Shown here: positions 13,100 to 23,626 of the stretch, one piece after another
Position numbering within the stretch: the stretch's first letter is position 1
Layout: every line of letters begins with the position of its first letter
Assembly: GCA_013350335.1 (NCBI GenBank)
Contig: CM023540.1
Coordinates: 58,194,962-58,258,961, forward strand
Origin: Chimonanthus salicifolius
Taxonomy: Eukaryota; Streptophyta; Magnoliopsida; Laurales; Calycanthaceae
Direction of reading: 5' to 3'
Length of the DNA stretch: 64,000 nucleotides
Made by a program: the position numbers and the translations under genes
Notes under the pieces: generated by a model
What the model saw: only the letters and a program-made list of their open reading frames with translations
Databases searched by the model: none
Told to the model about the DNA's origin: nothing

Positions 13100-13390
13100 A
13101 TCTCCCCCTTTGTCAATTTCTTGACAAAAACCTAAGATCTACCCATTACACCAATTTTCCAAAATTACATATGCACACAAAACCACTCCTTAACAAATAA
13201 AATTATAATGATATTAAGTCCACTAATATCACAAATATCTCCCCCTTAACTTGTGCCTACAAAGACACAATCATTTTCCTGCATACAAAAAAAAATAGAT
13301 ACTGGTGGGACTTATATGCTCTCCCTCAACATTAGCACATTATTTTACTCCCCCTTTTTGTCGAGAAAATTGACAAAGGTAAGTCAAACA
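13099..13390 (-). promoter_or_regulatory. Three polypurine-tract-like sites upstream of the C1 3' LTR
   Basis: On the minus strand, GACAAAGGGGGAGATC directly abuts the 3' LTR (about 13099-13119). Two similar purine tracts lie further upstream in the element: AAGGGGGAGATATTTG at about 13240 and AAAAAGGGGGAGTAAAA at about 13345-13365. The LTR-proximal one is the expected plus-strand primer site. The other two may be duplicated or accessory tracts. Confidence 0.7.
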
Positions 13391-13559
13391 AAAACAGAAG
13401 ATATGTAAATATTTAGCACAGTAAATCTTACATGAACATAATAGACAGCATAGAAGGGACCATAATGCAGAGTAGTCAAGCATAAACTACATAGTAAGAG
13501 CAAGTTTAAATATTATAGAACCAAAAGTAGTTTGAAGATAAACAAAATACACAGAGTTC

Positions 13560-14874
13560 CATAATAAAGGCTTCAATCATGAGGAGACGATGGAGGAAAT
13601 TCGGCATCATTGCGGTGGCATGAATCTGAAATCTGCTGGCGAGAGTGGAAGATGTGCCGGATGGATGTTCTGACATAGACGAAGAGCTCCTGATGTTGAT
13701 ACGGAGGAGTTCTTGACGCTTACTCAGATCAGAAAGAAATGACTCCTAACGCTTTTCCAGCTCAACAAATCGCTCATAGAAATACTTACGATCAATGGAA
13801 TGCGAAGGACTGGTAGCACCCTTGCGACTCCGGCGATCAGTAGAGGGAGCGGAAATGGGAGAGCCTCTAATGATGAGCGAAATGAGCTGATACTTCTCTC
13901 AATTCCCGTCTTTGTCAGGGGTCGTACATTGAGAGGAACTTCTCCAAGATAAGGCACCATCCCGAAATGAGTACCAAGGAGTGTAAGGAGATAGCAGAAG
14001 GGCACAACACTTTGGCCAGAAGACTTTCAGAAACGTTTAACATGTTCACAAATCAGGGAAGGAAGACAGATTTTTCTCCCCATAGCCACAGCATACAAGA
14101 TATTGACTATGGAGTCACTCAACTGGGACTTGTTCATCAGACGGGGATAGACATTGAAAGTAAAGATCAGATTAAGGATCTTGTATTTAGGAAGGAGAGA
14201 AGACGAATTGATTTGGAGTTTTCCTTCTCTATCTACATCACCACCACAGAGTTTGCTAATGATCTTGTGGGAGTCTTCTGCGGCTACCTCATGTCGGGCT
14301 GTAAAGATGTCCCCACCTTTAAACAAAGGGATCTTTATGAGCTGAGGAATCAGCTCAGTTGTCACAGAAAAATTTTCGCGATTGGAGAATTTTACTATGA
14401 AGGAATGAGAGGGACCATCGATGGATTTATGGATAAAAGAATACATTCCCTTGACCATAGAGGGGTAGACATTGCCGCCCCAAGTTAAAATGTTTTCCCA
14501 ACCAACCTTCTGAAGTATTTTGAAGGTATCCGTATTTTTCAAGGTCCGGAAGGTAACATGTATGCTCGACATTGAAACAGTCAAGATGGATCTCAGACGA
14601 GTGAGATCGTCTGGATGAGCTGGGAGAGGGACGAGAAGAGGTGAAAGGTGCAAGGACTAGGGGTTTCCTGAGGAATAGCCTCTGGTTCTTCGTCGGAATA
14701 AGAAACCATCACAGAAGCAGATGGAATGACCCGATCAGGGTTTTTATACGCCTTGACTTTCTTTTGTCTAGGCGGTGGAGGAGGAGACTGGGTTGGGGCT
14801 GACGACTAGGCGTCATTACTCCTCAAGGATCTTTGGGTATGATGTCTTTTGACAGCCCCTGATTTCCTAGGCAT
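13560..14874 (-). pseudogene. Broken extra ORF of C1 (plant transposon protein-like)
   Basis: It lies between pol and the 3' LTR, where Maximus/SIRE copia elements carry an additional ORF. A start ATG at 14874 gives MPRKSGAVKRHH and then an in-frame TAG after 22 codons, followed by a proline-rich stretch. The conserved core (about 14653-14027) contains LTWGGNVYPSMVKGMYSFI, then FTFNVYPRLM and a C-terminal VAMGRKICLPSLI. A further segment (14005-13724) reads PFCYLLTLLGTHFG, and a charged, coiled-coil-like tail follows to about 13600. I recognise this as the Putative plant transposon protein family from memory. The function is unknown even in intact elements. At least one stop and two frame changes make it a pseudogene. 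The plus-strand ORF over the same bases is a shadow. Confidence 0.65.
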
Positions 14875-15369
14875 CTTAATCGACAAAATCGAAACAAAAA
14901 ATAGACCAGATAAGGCAAAATCAGAGAATCAAGAGTACCTGAAACTGAAAAATCGAAAAGATCAAGACACCGAGAGAGAAGACGATGACCGGAAGTGAAA
15001 AGCCCAAAAAATCCCCTTTTCTATCGCGCGGTGCCAACTGTGGGAGCCCTAGCTGTGGTCTAACGGATCTTGCGAAAATGACTTGAGTTAATTTTAAAAG
15101 AGGGGACCACAAGGAACTCGATGGCGAGGGCTCGAGTGAAATCACCGTGGCTTCGCTAACAATGATGTTAAGCCAAACCGAACATGAAGAATAGAACTCG
15201 ACCACGAGTGCTCGAGGGATAACTAGAGGGCTCGTTGACGGTGATTTTGATAGTGAAGTACCGAACAGAAAGCAAGGAGCTAAACCCCCTTTTTTATTTT
15301 TTTATTTTTTTTATTTTTGAAATATTATCTCCACTGACTGATCATAGTATCAGAAATATTTAGGATACA

Positions 15370-16782
15370 ATACACACCCCAATTGATTTTCTCAGAGCAA
15401 GAAAACGAATTGAGTCAAGTGGTTTTGTCATTATATCAGCCAATTGATTATCAGTGGAAATATATTTAAACTCGATGGTTTTCTCTTCAACTAACTCTCG
15501 AATGAAATGATGTCTAATATCTATATATATTGGTTCGAGAGTGCTGGACAGGGTTCTTAAAAATATTTATGGCATTTGTATTATCACAGTGGATAGTCAT
15601 TGTTCTTCCTCTCATGCCATAATCGATGAACATTTGTCTTATCCAGACAAGTTGAGTGCAGCAACTTGCTGCTGCTATGTATTCAGCCTCTACCCACAAA
15701 TTTTTTGGTAACTTCTTGCTGTCTAACATGACCGTGGCCATATCTTGGAGAACCCGATTTTTCCTTTCAGTCACCCCATTTTGTTGGGGTGTCTTAGGAG
15801 CAGAGAACTCATGATGTACACCATGTTTTTCACAATATTTTTGTAAACGATGATTTTCAAATTCACCCCCATGATCACTTCTAATTCTATTTATGGGTGT
15901 TTGTTTTTCAATCACAATGCGTTTTGCAATAATTTTAAATTCATGATATGCATTGGATTTTTCTCTAAGATAACCTACCCATGTGTATCTAGTGTAGTCA
16001 TCAACAATAACCATGAAATGCACATTTCCTCCTATACTCATATTCTGGGTTGGTCCAACTAAATCCATATGTAGGAGCTCAAGAGGTCTAGTGGTAGTCA
16101 CAACATTAACTTTCTTATGGGCTGCTATCACTTGTTTACCCTTTTGATACTCACCGTAAAATGCTTGAGCTGATCTACTTATTTTGGGCAATCCTTTGAT
16201 GTGTTCACTCAATTTTGACAAATCTTTGAAATTTACGTATCCTAGTCTCTTGTGCCATAACTCAGCTTCATTAAGTTTAGACAAGTTACAATGATTTGTG
16301 CTAGGAGTTGGACAGTTTTCAAGAGCATAACACTGATCAGAAGTTTTCAACCCTTTAAAGACAGCTTCACCTTCACTGTTATAGATTTGACAATCATTTT
16401 TACGGAAGGTAACATAATGGTCTTTCTCACATATTTGAGATATACTTAATAGATTATGTTTAAGACCATCAACTAGCAGCATATCATCTAAGGTAACATA
16501 ATCATTTAATTCTAAAGTCTCTTTCTCTACAATTTGAGTCAGATTTCCATCCTCAAAAGTAATCGAACCACCATTGAAATCTACAAGGTTGGACATAAAT
16601 GTTTTATCACCAGTCATGTGCCTTGAACAGCCACTATCAAGATACCATTTTGATTGGTTTTCAACCCTTAATGTTGTATACACAATCAGGCTTTTGTACT
16701 TGGGAACCCATTTCAATGTGGTTGTGTTTTTTACATTTCTAGAGACTGATTCTTGAAAGTTATATCCGAATTTTCTGCTCAT
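15370..16782 (-). pseudogene. C1 pol remnant: protease and integrase fused to an RNase H tail
   Basis: One 422-codon frame (16782-15514). The aspartic protease motif is WYLDSGCSRHMTGD. GAG-pre-integrase follows with ELWHKRLGYVNFKDL. The zinc-binding region is damaged (YGEYQKGK where CGxCxxGK is usual). The integrase core has MDLVGPT, DDYTRYTWV, SDHGGEFEN and QQNGVTERKNR, giving the D, D and E residues. After LPKNLWVEA the frame runs straight into AEYIAAASCCTQ and CDNTNAINI, which belong to the C-terminal part of RNase H. The integrase C-terminus, the entire RT and most of RNase H are missing without loss of frame. A frameshift after RTNI moves the last RNase H residues to another frame (to about 15370). 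Confidence 0.88.
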
Positions 16783-17700
16783 TTTTCATTTAAAGTTTTG
16801 TTCAATTTTTTAGCCAAATTTTCACTGTAATGATATTCTCTTTTTTCTTTTTCATAAATTTGCACTTCAATTTTTTTTTGATTTGTTTTTTCCCATAAGT
16901 TTCTTTTTCTAAGTTTGCAATCAAATCTGAAGTGATCTCTTTTAGCACAGTAAAAACAAGTGACATTTGAAGGTCTAGAAGATTGACCCTTAACAAATAC
17001 AGTTTTGCTCACTGTTTTTACATTGTCTTCGTTGTACTTAAGATCAATCTTGTCCCCATGATTTTTACCCGATTTTAGCAATCTTTCTAATTTATATTGT
17101 CCTTGGGTAAACTTATTTTCAAAGTTAAGTTTATGATTATTAAAACTACTTATTTTAGAATGAGTATTGATAATTTCTTCTGACAAGATACTTCTAATAT
17201 CTTCTAATTTTTTAATATCATTCTCATACTTTCTTAACTGATCTTGTAACTCATTTTGAACTTGTTTTAATTTAACATTTTCTTCATTTGTAGTTTTTAG
17301 AGTTCTTACAAGATTTTCATTTATTCTTTTTTCTTCTTCTAACTAGATTATTAAATTTGCATTTTCAGATTTTCTTTTACTTAATTTCTTAGCCAGTTTT
17401 TTACTTTCCAGAAAAAAGGAGTCATAGGCCTCTTGAAGATCATCATCTTCATCATTTTCTGACTCACTTTCTGAGTCACTTCCAACAGTTGCTATAGAGG
17501 CTATGAACCCTTTTAGATCTTCAGATTTATCTTGAGTGGATTTATCAAAATCACTTTCCGATTCAGAGGTGTTTTCATAAGTTCCTGTTAAGGCTTTGTT
17601 ATTTCTTTTTGAAGGACATTCAACAGCAAAATGTCCTTGACCTCCACAATTATAACATTTTTGTTCTTTGTCTTTATCTCTTCCTCTTTACTTTAATGTA
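16779..17700 (-). pseudogene. C1 gag C-terminal region with two CCHC zinc knuckles
   Basis: One zinc knuckle reads CYNCGGQGHFAVEC (about 17610-17660). A second, in the frame 17186-16779, reads CFYCAKRDHFRFDC. Both fit CX2CX4HX4C nucleic-acid-binding knuckles of copia Gag. The stretch between them is rich in Lys, Glu and Asn and looks coiled-coil-like. It is broken by stops (for example near 17344) and frame changes. It leads directly into the protease frame, overlapping by 4 bases. Confidence 0.75.
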
Positions 17701-17745
17701 TTGAATCTGTTGGTGTCTTTTATTGTATTGAATCTGTTGGTATTT

Positions 17746-18610
17746 TTATCCCTTGGACTCACTTCTTTTAAAGTTTTTAAACTTGTTCCTTTTATTGAAG
17801 TTTCTTAAGAATTTTTTAGCTAACAAGGCAATATCATCTTCACTGTCAGATTCAGATTTTTCCTCTTTAAGTTTCTCAATATTTGATGATAACTTTAAGA
17901 CAACAGACTTCTTTTTAGGTATTTCATCTTCAAAATGAAGTTCATAGGTTTGAAGAGATCCTAGTAGGTCATCAATTTTCATGAATGAAACATCTCTATA
18001 CTCTTCAATAGCCGCTATCTTAGGTTTAAATATTTTGGGCAAATTTCTAAGTACCTTGGTACATACTTTAGATTCAGGAATTATTTCTCCTAAGGCCCAC
18101 ATAGAGTCTACTATATCACTTAGCGTAGAGTAAAATTCATAAACATCTCACTTTCATCCATTCGTATGTTATCAAATTTAGATTGGAGAATTTGGAGTTT
18201 AGATCTCTTAACAACAGAGGTACCGTCATGTGTTCTTTCTAAGATGTCCCAAGCATCTTTAGCTGTTAAACAAGTCATTATACGTTTGAACTCATCAGGT
18301 GAGACAACACAGTTAATGGCATTTAACGCCTTTCCATTTCCTATGTATAACATTTTCTCCATGTCTGTCAAAGTGAAATAGTCTTTAAGTTTGGTACCAA
18401 TAACTTGTTGTACAGATTTTCCAGTTTCATCTCTAGTAGGTTTTTCTGTGATTTCCTCAATCGGTGGTTCCCAACCTCTTACTATTGATTCTCAAACAGT
18501 TCTATCTAGTGAAATAAAAAAGTTTTTCCTTTTTACCTTCCAAGAGGCATAGTTGGAAAAAATAGGGAGGTTTAGAAATAGGGTGACTATCACCTTTGTG
18601 CATGATTTTA
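17746..18610 (-). pseudogene. C1 gag N-terminal region (UBN2/retrotransposon gag-like)
   Basis: Coding starts near 18605 (MHKGDSHPISKPPYF). The fragment 18371-18120 carries MEKMLYIGNGKALNAI and CLTAKDAWDILERTH, typical of copia Gag. The fragment 18102-17746 carries MWALGEIIPESKVCTKVL and DDLLGSLQTYELHFED. Frames change between fragments and a stop splits them, so no intact Gag can be made. It lies right behind the 5' LTR and primer site, as expected. Confidence 0.82.
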
Positions 18611-18653
18611 GTAAAAGATCAACTCGGACGATTAAGTCCAACTCAGAGTAACT

Positions 18654-18671
18654 GAGCTCTTGATACCAATT
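18654..18671 (-). promoter_or_regulatory. C1 primer-binding site
   Basis: The minus strand directly after the 5' LTR reads TTGGTATCAAGAGCTC, close to the complement of the initiator Met-tRNA 3' end (TGGTATCAGAGC). Its position fixes the 5' LTR edge and the element's orientation. Confidence 0.85.
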
Positions 18672-20183
18672 GAAATTCTGTTACTAGAGTAATGCACAAC
18701 CTAAAGGGGGGTGAATAGGTCGGTTTTCAATTTTAATTCCCTTACAAAATTTTCTTAACCGATTTATACTTTAAGTAAATAAAATATTCAATGAGTTATA
18801 TTCACCTTTCAAATTAACTGATGTTCATAAAACTGACCGATCAATCTATGTGTGTAATATGTGAACAAGTATTCAATCCATGCATTCAACTACATATAAA
18901 CACAGATATTTTATACTGGTTCGGTTTCAATAAACCTACATCCACTGTCAGACTTCCCAACTCTAGGGTCGTCCCAAATATACTATGTAAGGGTCTCACA
19001 TCCAAATAGTACAGCCTAGTTTTTTATAGAGGTTCAATCCAATTGGTCTAATCCTCTACACCTATTTTTTAGAGTGGTTCGAACACACTGTTCTAATCCA
19101 CTTTACAATGTTTAAATAAAATGAAGAAGAAATACTTAACTTGGGCCTTAACCGTTTTCCTTTAAGCTCTTTGTTCTTTACTGAATCTGTGTACTCCTTT
19201 TCATCAAATCAGCATCATCAAAGTATTCATCGGCACAGCAGTAGGACTTGGGTATGACTGGTTTTATAGTCCTATATGAACACCTTACTCTTCATCAGGA
19301 TTGGAGTATTGATTACCCAAACATTCACTAAGGAAAATGATGAAGAAGGTGTAAAGAGGGAAGGCTGAATGATCTGACACACTATAATACTTTTCCTGTT
19401 TTTCTTTGTGTGTTCGGTCCCTCTTACATACAGCTTACAGTTTATTTATAAGACTGTCTGCAGTATTGCAGTAAGTCACGCCCACGAGGCCTCGAGGCTT
19501 CCAATGAGGCCTCGTGGCGGTAAGTCTTTAAAGACAACACATATGTGCATAAGTTAATCTGTCCAGTAAGAATCCAACCACCTCATATGCCACTGTGCAT
19601 GATTTGCAGTAGATATATCTCAGCCATCAATCAAGGATTAGATGGAAAGATTGCAAATGGATTTACAACTCATGGAGGAGCCTTTCCATTTTTGTCATAC
19701 ATGGCCGGCTCCCCAACGATATTTAAATTCAAATTATGTGAAGTGGCAGCATCTCACCATGTGGATATATTATTTTACCATAATTAGCTTCCAATCAATT
19801 TACCATAATCAACTCCCAATCAAAAGGACACAGATTTTAACTTCTTAAATCTGTACGAGACTGAGTCAGCAAGACACAAGGTCAGCTGGATTATAGTTGT
19901 CCAAAAAACAACTCAGCTCAACTCAGCGCAGCTCAACACAACTGGCTGCGAGGCCTCGAGGCTGAAAGTCACTTATTATCTTATTTTCCAGTTTATAACC
20001 ATTTGACTTCTAATGTATTTAACTTAGCCTAAGGTCTCCTACGGTTCATTTACCTGTGTACCAATACCGTATTTGGTATAGACGCTTCAACTTTATAGTA
20101 GATCTTCTTATACATATAAGGCAAGTTCAACTGAGTTACGTAATTGACAATAAGGGTGACTCGGACGAACCGGGGCACTTACA
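18672..20183 (-). repeat. C1 5' LTR with GAGGCCTCG palindromes
   Basis: A 1512-bp LTR. The plus strand starts TGAAATTCTG and ends GGGGCACTTACA. At 19479-19518 the arms CCACGAGGCCTC and GAGGCCTCGTGG are separated by a short spacer containing a third GAGG copy, and another GAGGCCTCGAGG sits at about 19950. These palindromes are cleaner here than in the 3' LTR. Confidence 0.9.
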
Positions 20184-20412
20184 ATATATAATATGTATAC
20201 ATATGTATACATATACATGTATATGTACATACATACATATACATATGTATATGTACATACATAGATATATATATATGTATATACATATGTATATGTATAT
20301 ATGTATATATGTATATACATATGTATATGTATATATACATATATATACATATACATATACATATGTATATGTGTATATGTATATATACATATACATATTT
20401 ATATGTATGTGT
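20184..20412. repeat. CATATA/TATGTA-rich microsatellite of S2
   Basis: About 230 bp made almost only of ACATAT, GTATAC and TATATG words, self-complementary on many scales. Long Met/Tyr/Ile ORFs on both strands here are composition artefacts. It is the right half of the tract split by C1. Confidence 0.95.
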
Positions 20413-22228
20413 GTGATGTCTAAGTCTGGAAAGTTAGAAAATTGGATCTGTTAGTGCCCCGCCGAGTAACCTTTTTGTCAATTCCATGACTTAGGGTGAA
20501 ACATTGTTCGGAAGATTAAGCAATGATCAAGACTCAAGTGATGAAGATTGAATCAATAACTCAAGCATTGAAGGATCAAGTGCGGATTCATCATCACTGC
20601 GTATGGCAATCACAAAGGTAATTTGGCCATAAATGACTTTAGGGGGAACCTAACACCTTAGGGTGACCTTACCTAGGCTTAGTTAAATATGTTGGTAATG
20701 GACATAAACAAGCCTAGAGGTTGTTTGACAGTGAATTGGATCCCAACTTGGAAGTATGTATTTGGTTTCACTGTCAGCACGACCAGTCGTTCTCACTGAC
20801 CTCTCGGTGGAGACAGGATCGACCCATCATGTTCATAGACTGGTCGTCCAGATTGACAGAGGTTCTAGATCATAAAACTGTCATTCTGGGTAAACCTCTG
20901 ATCGAAAGTCTCATATGCACCGACCCCATCTGTGATGAGCTTACCGACCCATCATGGTCATCAACTCCTCGTTCTGAACAAGGTGAGTTCTGGGTCTTAG
21001 AACTCAAAGGGTTGCTCTCAGGAACACAGACCGGTCGAGAGAACCAAGATCGACCCCTCGGTGAGGACAATAGGTTGTTCTGGGCAGGACAAGTTTTCGG
21101 GACTTGAAACTGCGTCTGCAAAGTGTTGTCCAAGATCGAGACTCTCATATGGATTTGTGCTATGGTTGTCAACCAATCGGTGACAGAGACCCTCCCTAGG
21201 CTTAGAACACTCATTGGTAAATCAGAAGCATGCCTAAGGGAAATGGACCAAAGACTTGGAGCATCTATATCTTAGGAAAAATGTTGAGTGTGAAAATGTC
21301 ATAACTTGGGAGACTTTCAACCAACCAAATGCAGAAATCTACTAGTAAGACCACCATGGTTGGATAGAGCATTGAAAGAGCTTTTCATAGAGCCCAAGAA
21401 CACTCAAAACGGAGTTCGAGAACCTAAGATATGGCCATTATAGTTGAAAGTGTTTTTGTTGAAAACAGTCAGCACGACCGATCATGAGCATGACTAGTCG
21501 TGAGATCGAACAATCGCAGGTGACCTTTTTTAACAGTTTTCTACCCATTAGAGCACAACGATCATATTTCTCAACGGTCATATGCACGACCTATTGCTCG
21601 TGCTTTACCCGAGATTCATTTGTATGCTTATATATACTCCAAACTCCTTTAAGTTGGGTTGGAGCACTGAATCTAAAAATACTCTAAGAGGTCTAGGCTT
21701 GGTGAATCAAATATCAAATCTTCTTGAATGTGATTAAGAGAGAGAGAAAGAAATATAGATCTAGGAATCCATTGGCACATCTAAATCCTAGAGACCTCCC
21801 ATAGATTGATTGAGCATATATAAGACACATCTTCGACATCGTCGACATCACATTGGGCGAGCATCTCAAGAAGCATACATCTATAAATGAGCTCATACAA
21901 AGGCAAGTGTTTCTTAGTGATTTTATTTTATAAATCATCTTGTGACGTAGACTAAGGCAACGAAGTCGGAACCACTATAAAAAAATAGAGTGATAATGAA
22001 GTAGACCTTTGGTTGGTCGAACTTTTCAAAATCTAGGACAAATGGATTAAGGAGGCTTGGCTCCGTGATCACTATAAAAAATTTAGAGCGTTGTCTCTGG
22101 CACATGTGGTGGGTAGGAATTCCCAACCGATAGAGTACAGTGGAAGTCCTACTCTATTTGTGAGGGTATAAATCCCCACATAGTGAATTCGGAATAATCC
22201 AAGGTTGGGTGAGTCCTTAGAGTGGATG

Positions 22229-22567
22229 TGTGATACCCCACCTTGCCCAAACTGATGTGGGAAGAGTCCCACATCGGTTTGGAAGGGTGAGGGTTGAGGG
22301 GTTATATGAAAGCCACCCCTTGGAACTCTTGTGTGAAGCCTTCCAGCCCTGTGTGGGTAGTGGAAACAAAACTTTGAGGGGGTGGACCCCAGAGAGGTCA
22401 ATATCGCGCAGCATACTCTGATACCATGTGAGGCCTTTTGGGCCTTGGCCATGTGGGCCAGGGCCCAAGAACAAAATCGTGCTAGTTCGAGCTAGGTGCG
22501 AGGCCCAAAACAGAAAATATCATACTGAGTCAAGCCCTAAGCCCTGTGTTCGGGTCGGGTCATTATA
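22229..22567 (+). repeat. TRIM left LTR
   Basis: 339 bp, the same length as the right LTR. The terminal ACA has mutated to ATA. Confidence 0.9.
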
Positions 22568-22569
22568 AA

Positions 22570-22587
22570 TTTGGTATCAGAGCCGAG
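22570..22587 (+). promoter_or_regulatory. TRIM primer-binding site
   Basis: TTTGGTATCAGAGCCGAG lies 2 bp after the left LTR and matches the complement of the initiator Met-tRNA 3' end over TGGTATCAGAGC. Confidence 0.85.
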
Positions 22588-22685
22588 TTCAACACACGGA
22601 CTGTGTGGGCTTTCCTTCTTCCCCTGTAGCTGTTGAGCTGGACCGGCTCGAGCCGGGGACGGTTCGAGGCTTTAGGGGAGGTGAT

Positions 22686-23024
22686 TGTGATACCCCACCT
22701 TGCCCAAACTGATGTGGGAAGAGTCCCACATCGATTTGAAAGGGTGAGGGTTGAGGGGTTATATGAAAGCCACCCCTTGGAACTCTTGTGTGAGGCCTTC
22801 CAGCCCTGTGTGGATAGTGGAAACAAAACCTCAAGGGGGTGGACCCCAGGAAGGACAATATTCCGCAGTGTACTCTAATACCAGGTGAGGCCTTTTGGGC
22901 CTTGTCCATCTGGGCCAGGGCCTAAGAACAAAACAGTGCGAGTTAGAGCTGGGTGTGAGGCCCAAATCAGACAATATCACACTGAGTCAAGCCCTAAATC
23001 CTGTGTTCGGGTCGGGTCGTTACA
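22686..23024 (+). repeat. TRIM right LTR
   Basis: 339 bp, directly preceded by the purine tract TTTAGGGGAGGTGAT. It differs from the left LTR by scattered substitutions. Confidence 0.9.
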
Positions 23025-23233
23025 AGATGTAGGTTGCTTAACCGAGCCACTATAAATTGGTCTTGTGGCTATTGATCTTTACTTTTATGATTGTTCTTAT
23101 AATTGTACACAATTTTGATCACACAATCCATCTCTCTTGATTAACATTATTAATCCGCTGCAAATTTGTTAATTAATCAAGAAATTTGTGAAGACCATAA
23201 AAATTGGAAATTCTCAGCGCCCCTGCGCACACC

Positions 23234-23234
<1 letters not shown>

Positions 23235-23265
<31 letters not shown>
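23235..23265. repeat. 31-base C homopolymer
   Basis: An uninterrupted run of C within the 3' end of S3. It gives a G-run on the minus strand and is a likely site of sequencing or assembly length error. Confidence 0.95.
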
Positions 23266-23266
<1 letters not shown>

Positions 23267-23424
23267 CTCTCCTCCCTTTCCCTTCTAGGGACTATCTCGG
23301 TCCTTGTTTTAGCACCCAAGAGAACTTTCAGGATCATAAATGGAAAAAAAAAAAATTGACAGAACAGTTGGCCACAGGTAGAGGGCCTCGACCTTGGGCA
23401 TATTGGAAAGGTTAGGTTTTGGAA

Positions 23425-23580
23425 ATCTGGAAATTTAGCTCACTTGCTTTGATGGGTTTGGGGTAAGAACATATGTTCGAGTTCTCATTGGATTGCATGT
23501 GTGACATTTTCTATGGGCCTGGCTAACCATCCTAGAAACCCATGAAGTTTGTGTAGGTGTGATGTGTGTTTAAAAAAAAA
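23425..23580 (+). repeat. Possible tRNA-derived SINE fragment inside S2
   Basis: TTAGCTCACTTGCTTTG resembles a degenerate Pol III A box. ATGTTCGAGTTCTCATTGG, about 45 bp downstream, resembles a B box (GTTCRANYC). The segment ends in a 9-base A run. No clear target duplication was found, and the match to the boxes is loose. Confidence 0.25.
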
Positions 23581-23626
23581 TTAGTCGCGTTCCGAGCCTA
23601 CAACTGGGTTGGGGCGTGACAACCAT

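Larger units (their letters stand above)
11590..20183 (-). mobile_element. Copia element C1 (Maximus/SIRE-like), both LTRs, RT deleted
   Basis: An 8.6-kb element in reverse orientation. The 5' LTR (18672-20183), PBS, gag, protease, integrase, an RNase H tail, an extra downstream ORF, polypurine tracts and the 3' LTR (11590-13099) follow in the order expected of Maximus/SIRE copia elements. The duplication ATATA flanks it. The LTRs (1510 and 1512 bp) are clearly alike but carry many differences. The left edge has lost the terminal A of the canonical ACA end (it reads ACG at 13097-13099). There is no RT domain, and gag and the extra ORF are broken, so it is not autonomous. Confidence 0.92.
22229..23024 (+). 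mobile_element. TRIM (terminal-repeat retrotransposon in miniature)
   Basis: Two near-identical 339-bp LTRs (22229-22567 and 22686-23024) start TGTGATACCCC. The right one ends GTTACA and the left has drifted to ATTATA. The 118-bp interior has no coding capacity. It holds a primer site (TTTGGTATCAGAGCCGAG, 22570-22587) and a purine tract (TTTAGGGGAGGTGAT, 22671-22685). The duplication is GGATG (22224-22228) against AGATG (23025-23029). The undisturbed sister copy reads GTAGATGTAGGTTG at 7170, which confirms the empty site. The LTRs carry the inverted word GATGTGGGA/TCCCACATC near their start. It must borrow all proteins. Confidence 0.92.
20449..23330 (+). mobile_element. Copia solo LTR S3 with target-site duplication
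   Basis: It starts TGTTAGTGCCCC and ends AGAACTTTCA, with the duplication GGATC at 20444-20448 and 23331-23335. It is the same family as the LTR at 2184-7386. Without the nested TRIM it is about 2.08 kb. It contains CGACC/GGTCG words (20775-20850, 21475-21505). A 31-base C run (23235-23265) sits where the sister copy has only CACCTCCCCTC. Confidence 0.9.
7870..23621 (+). mobile_element. Gypsy solo LTR S2, host of a nested insertion stack
   Basis: It starts TGTAATACCCTAGCCC and ends GGTTGGGGCGTGACA, with the 5-bp duplication ACCAT at 7865-7869 and 23622-23626. Own sequence is 7870-11589, 20189-20443 and 23336-23621 (about 4.27 kb). The rest is C1 (11590-20183) and S3 (20449-23330). There is no gag-pol of its own, so it behaves as one solo LTR. 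Its start and end styles resemble the other gypsy LTRs here. A TG-to-CA edge pair 15.7 kb apart with matching duplications is strong evidence that everything between belongs to this nest. Confidence 0.85.

Noticed and set aside
13967..14488. 173-codon plus-strand ORF
   Set aside because: It lies antisense to the recognised C1 extra ORF (FTWGGNVYP-type core on the minus strand) and has no domain of its own.
20056..20454. ORFs rich in Met, Tyr, Ile on both strands
   Set aside because: Pure consequence of the CATATA microsatellite.
22217..22909. Several ORFs of 80-126 codons repeated twice
   Set aside because: They are chance frames in the TRIM LTRs, repeated because the LTRs are copies.
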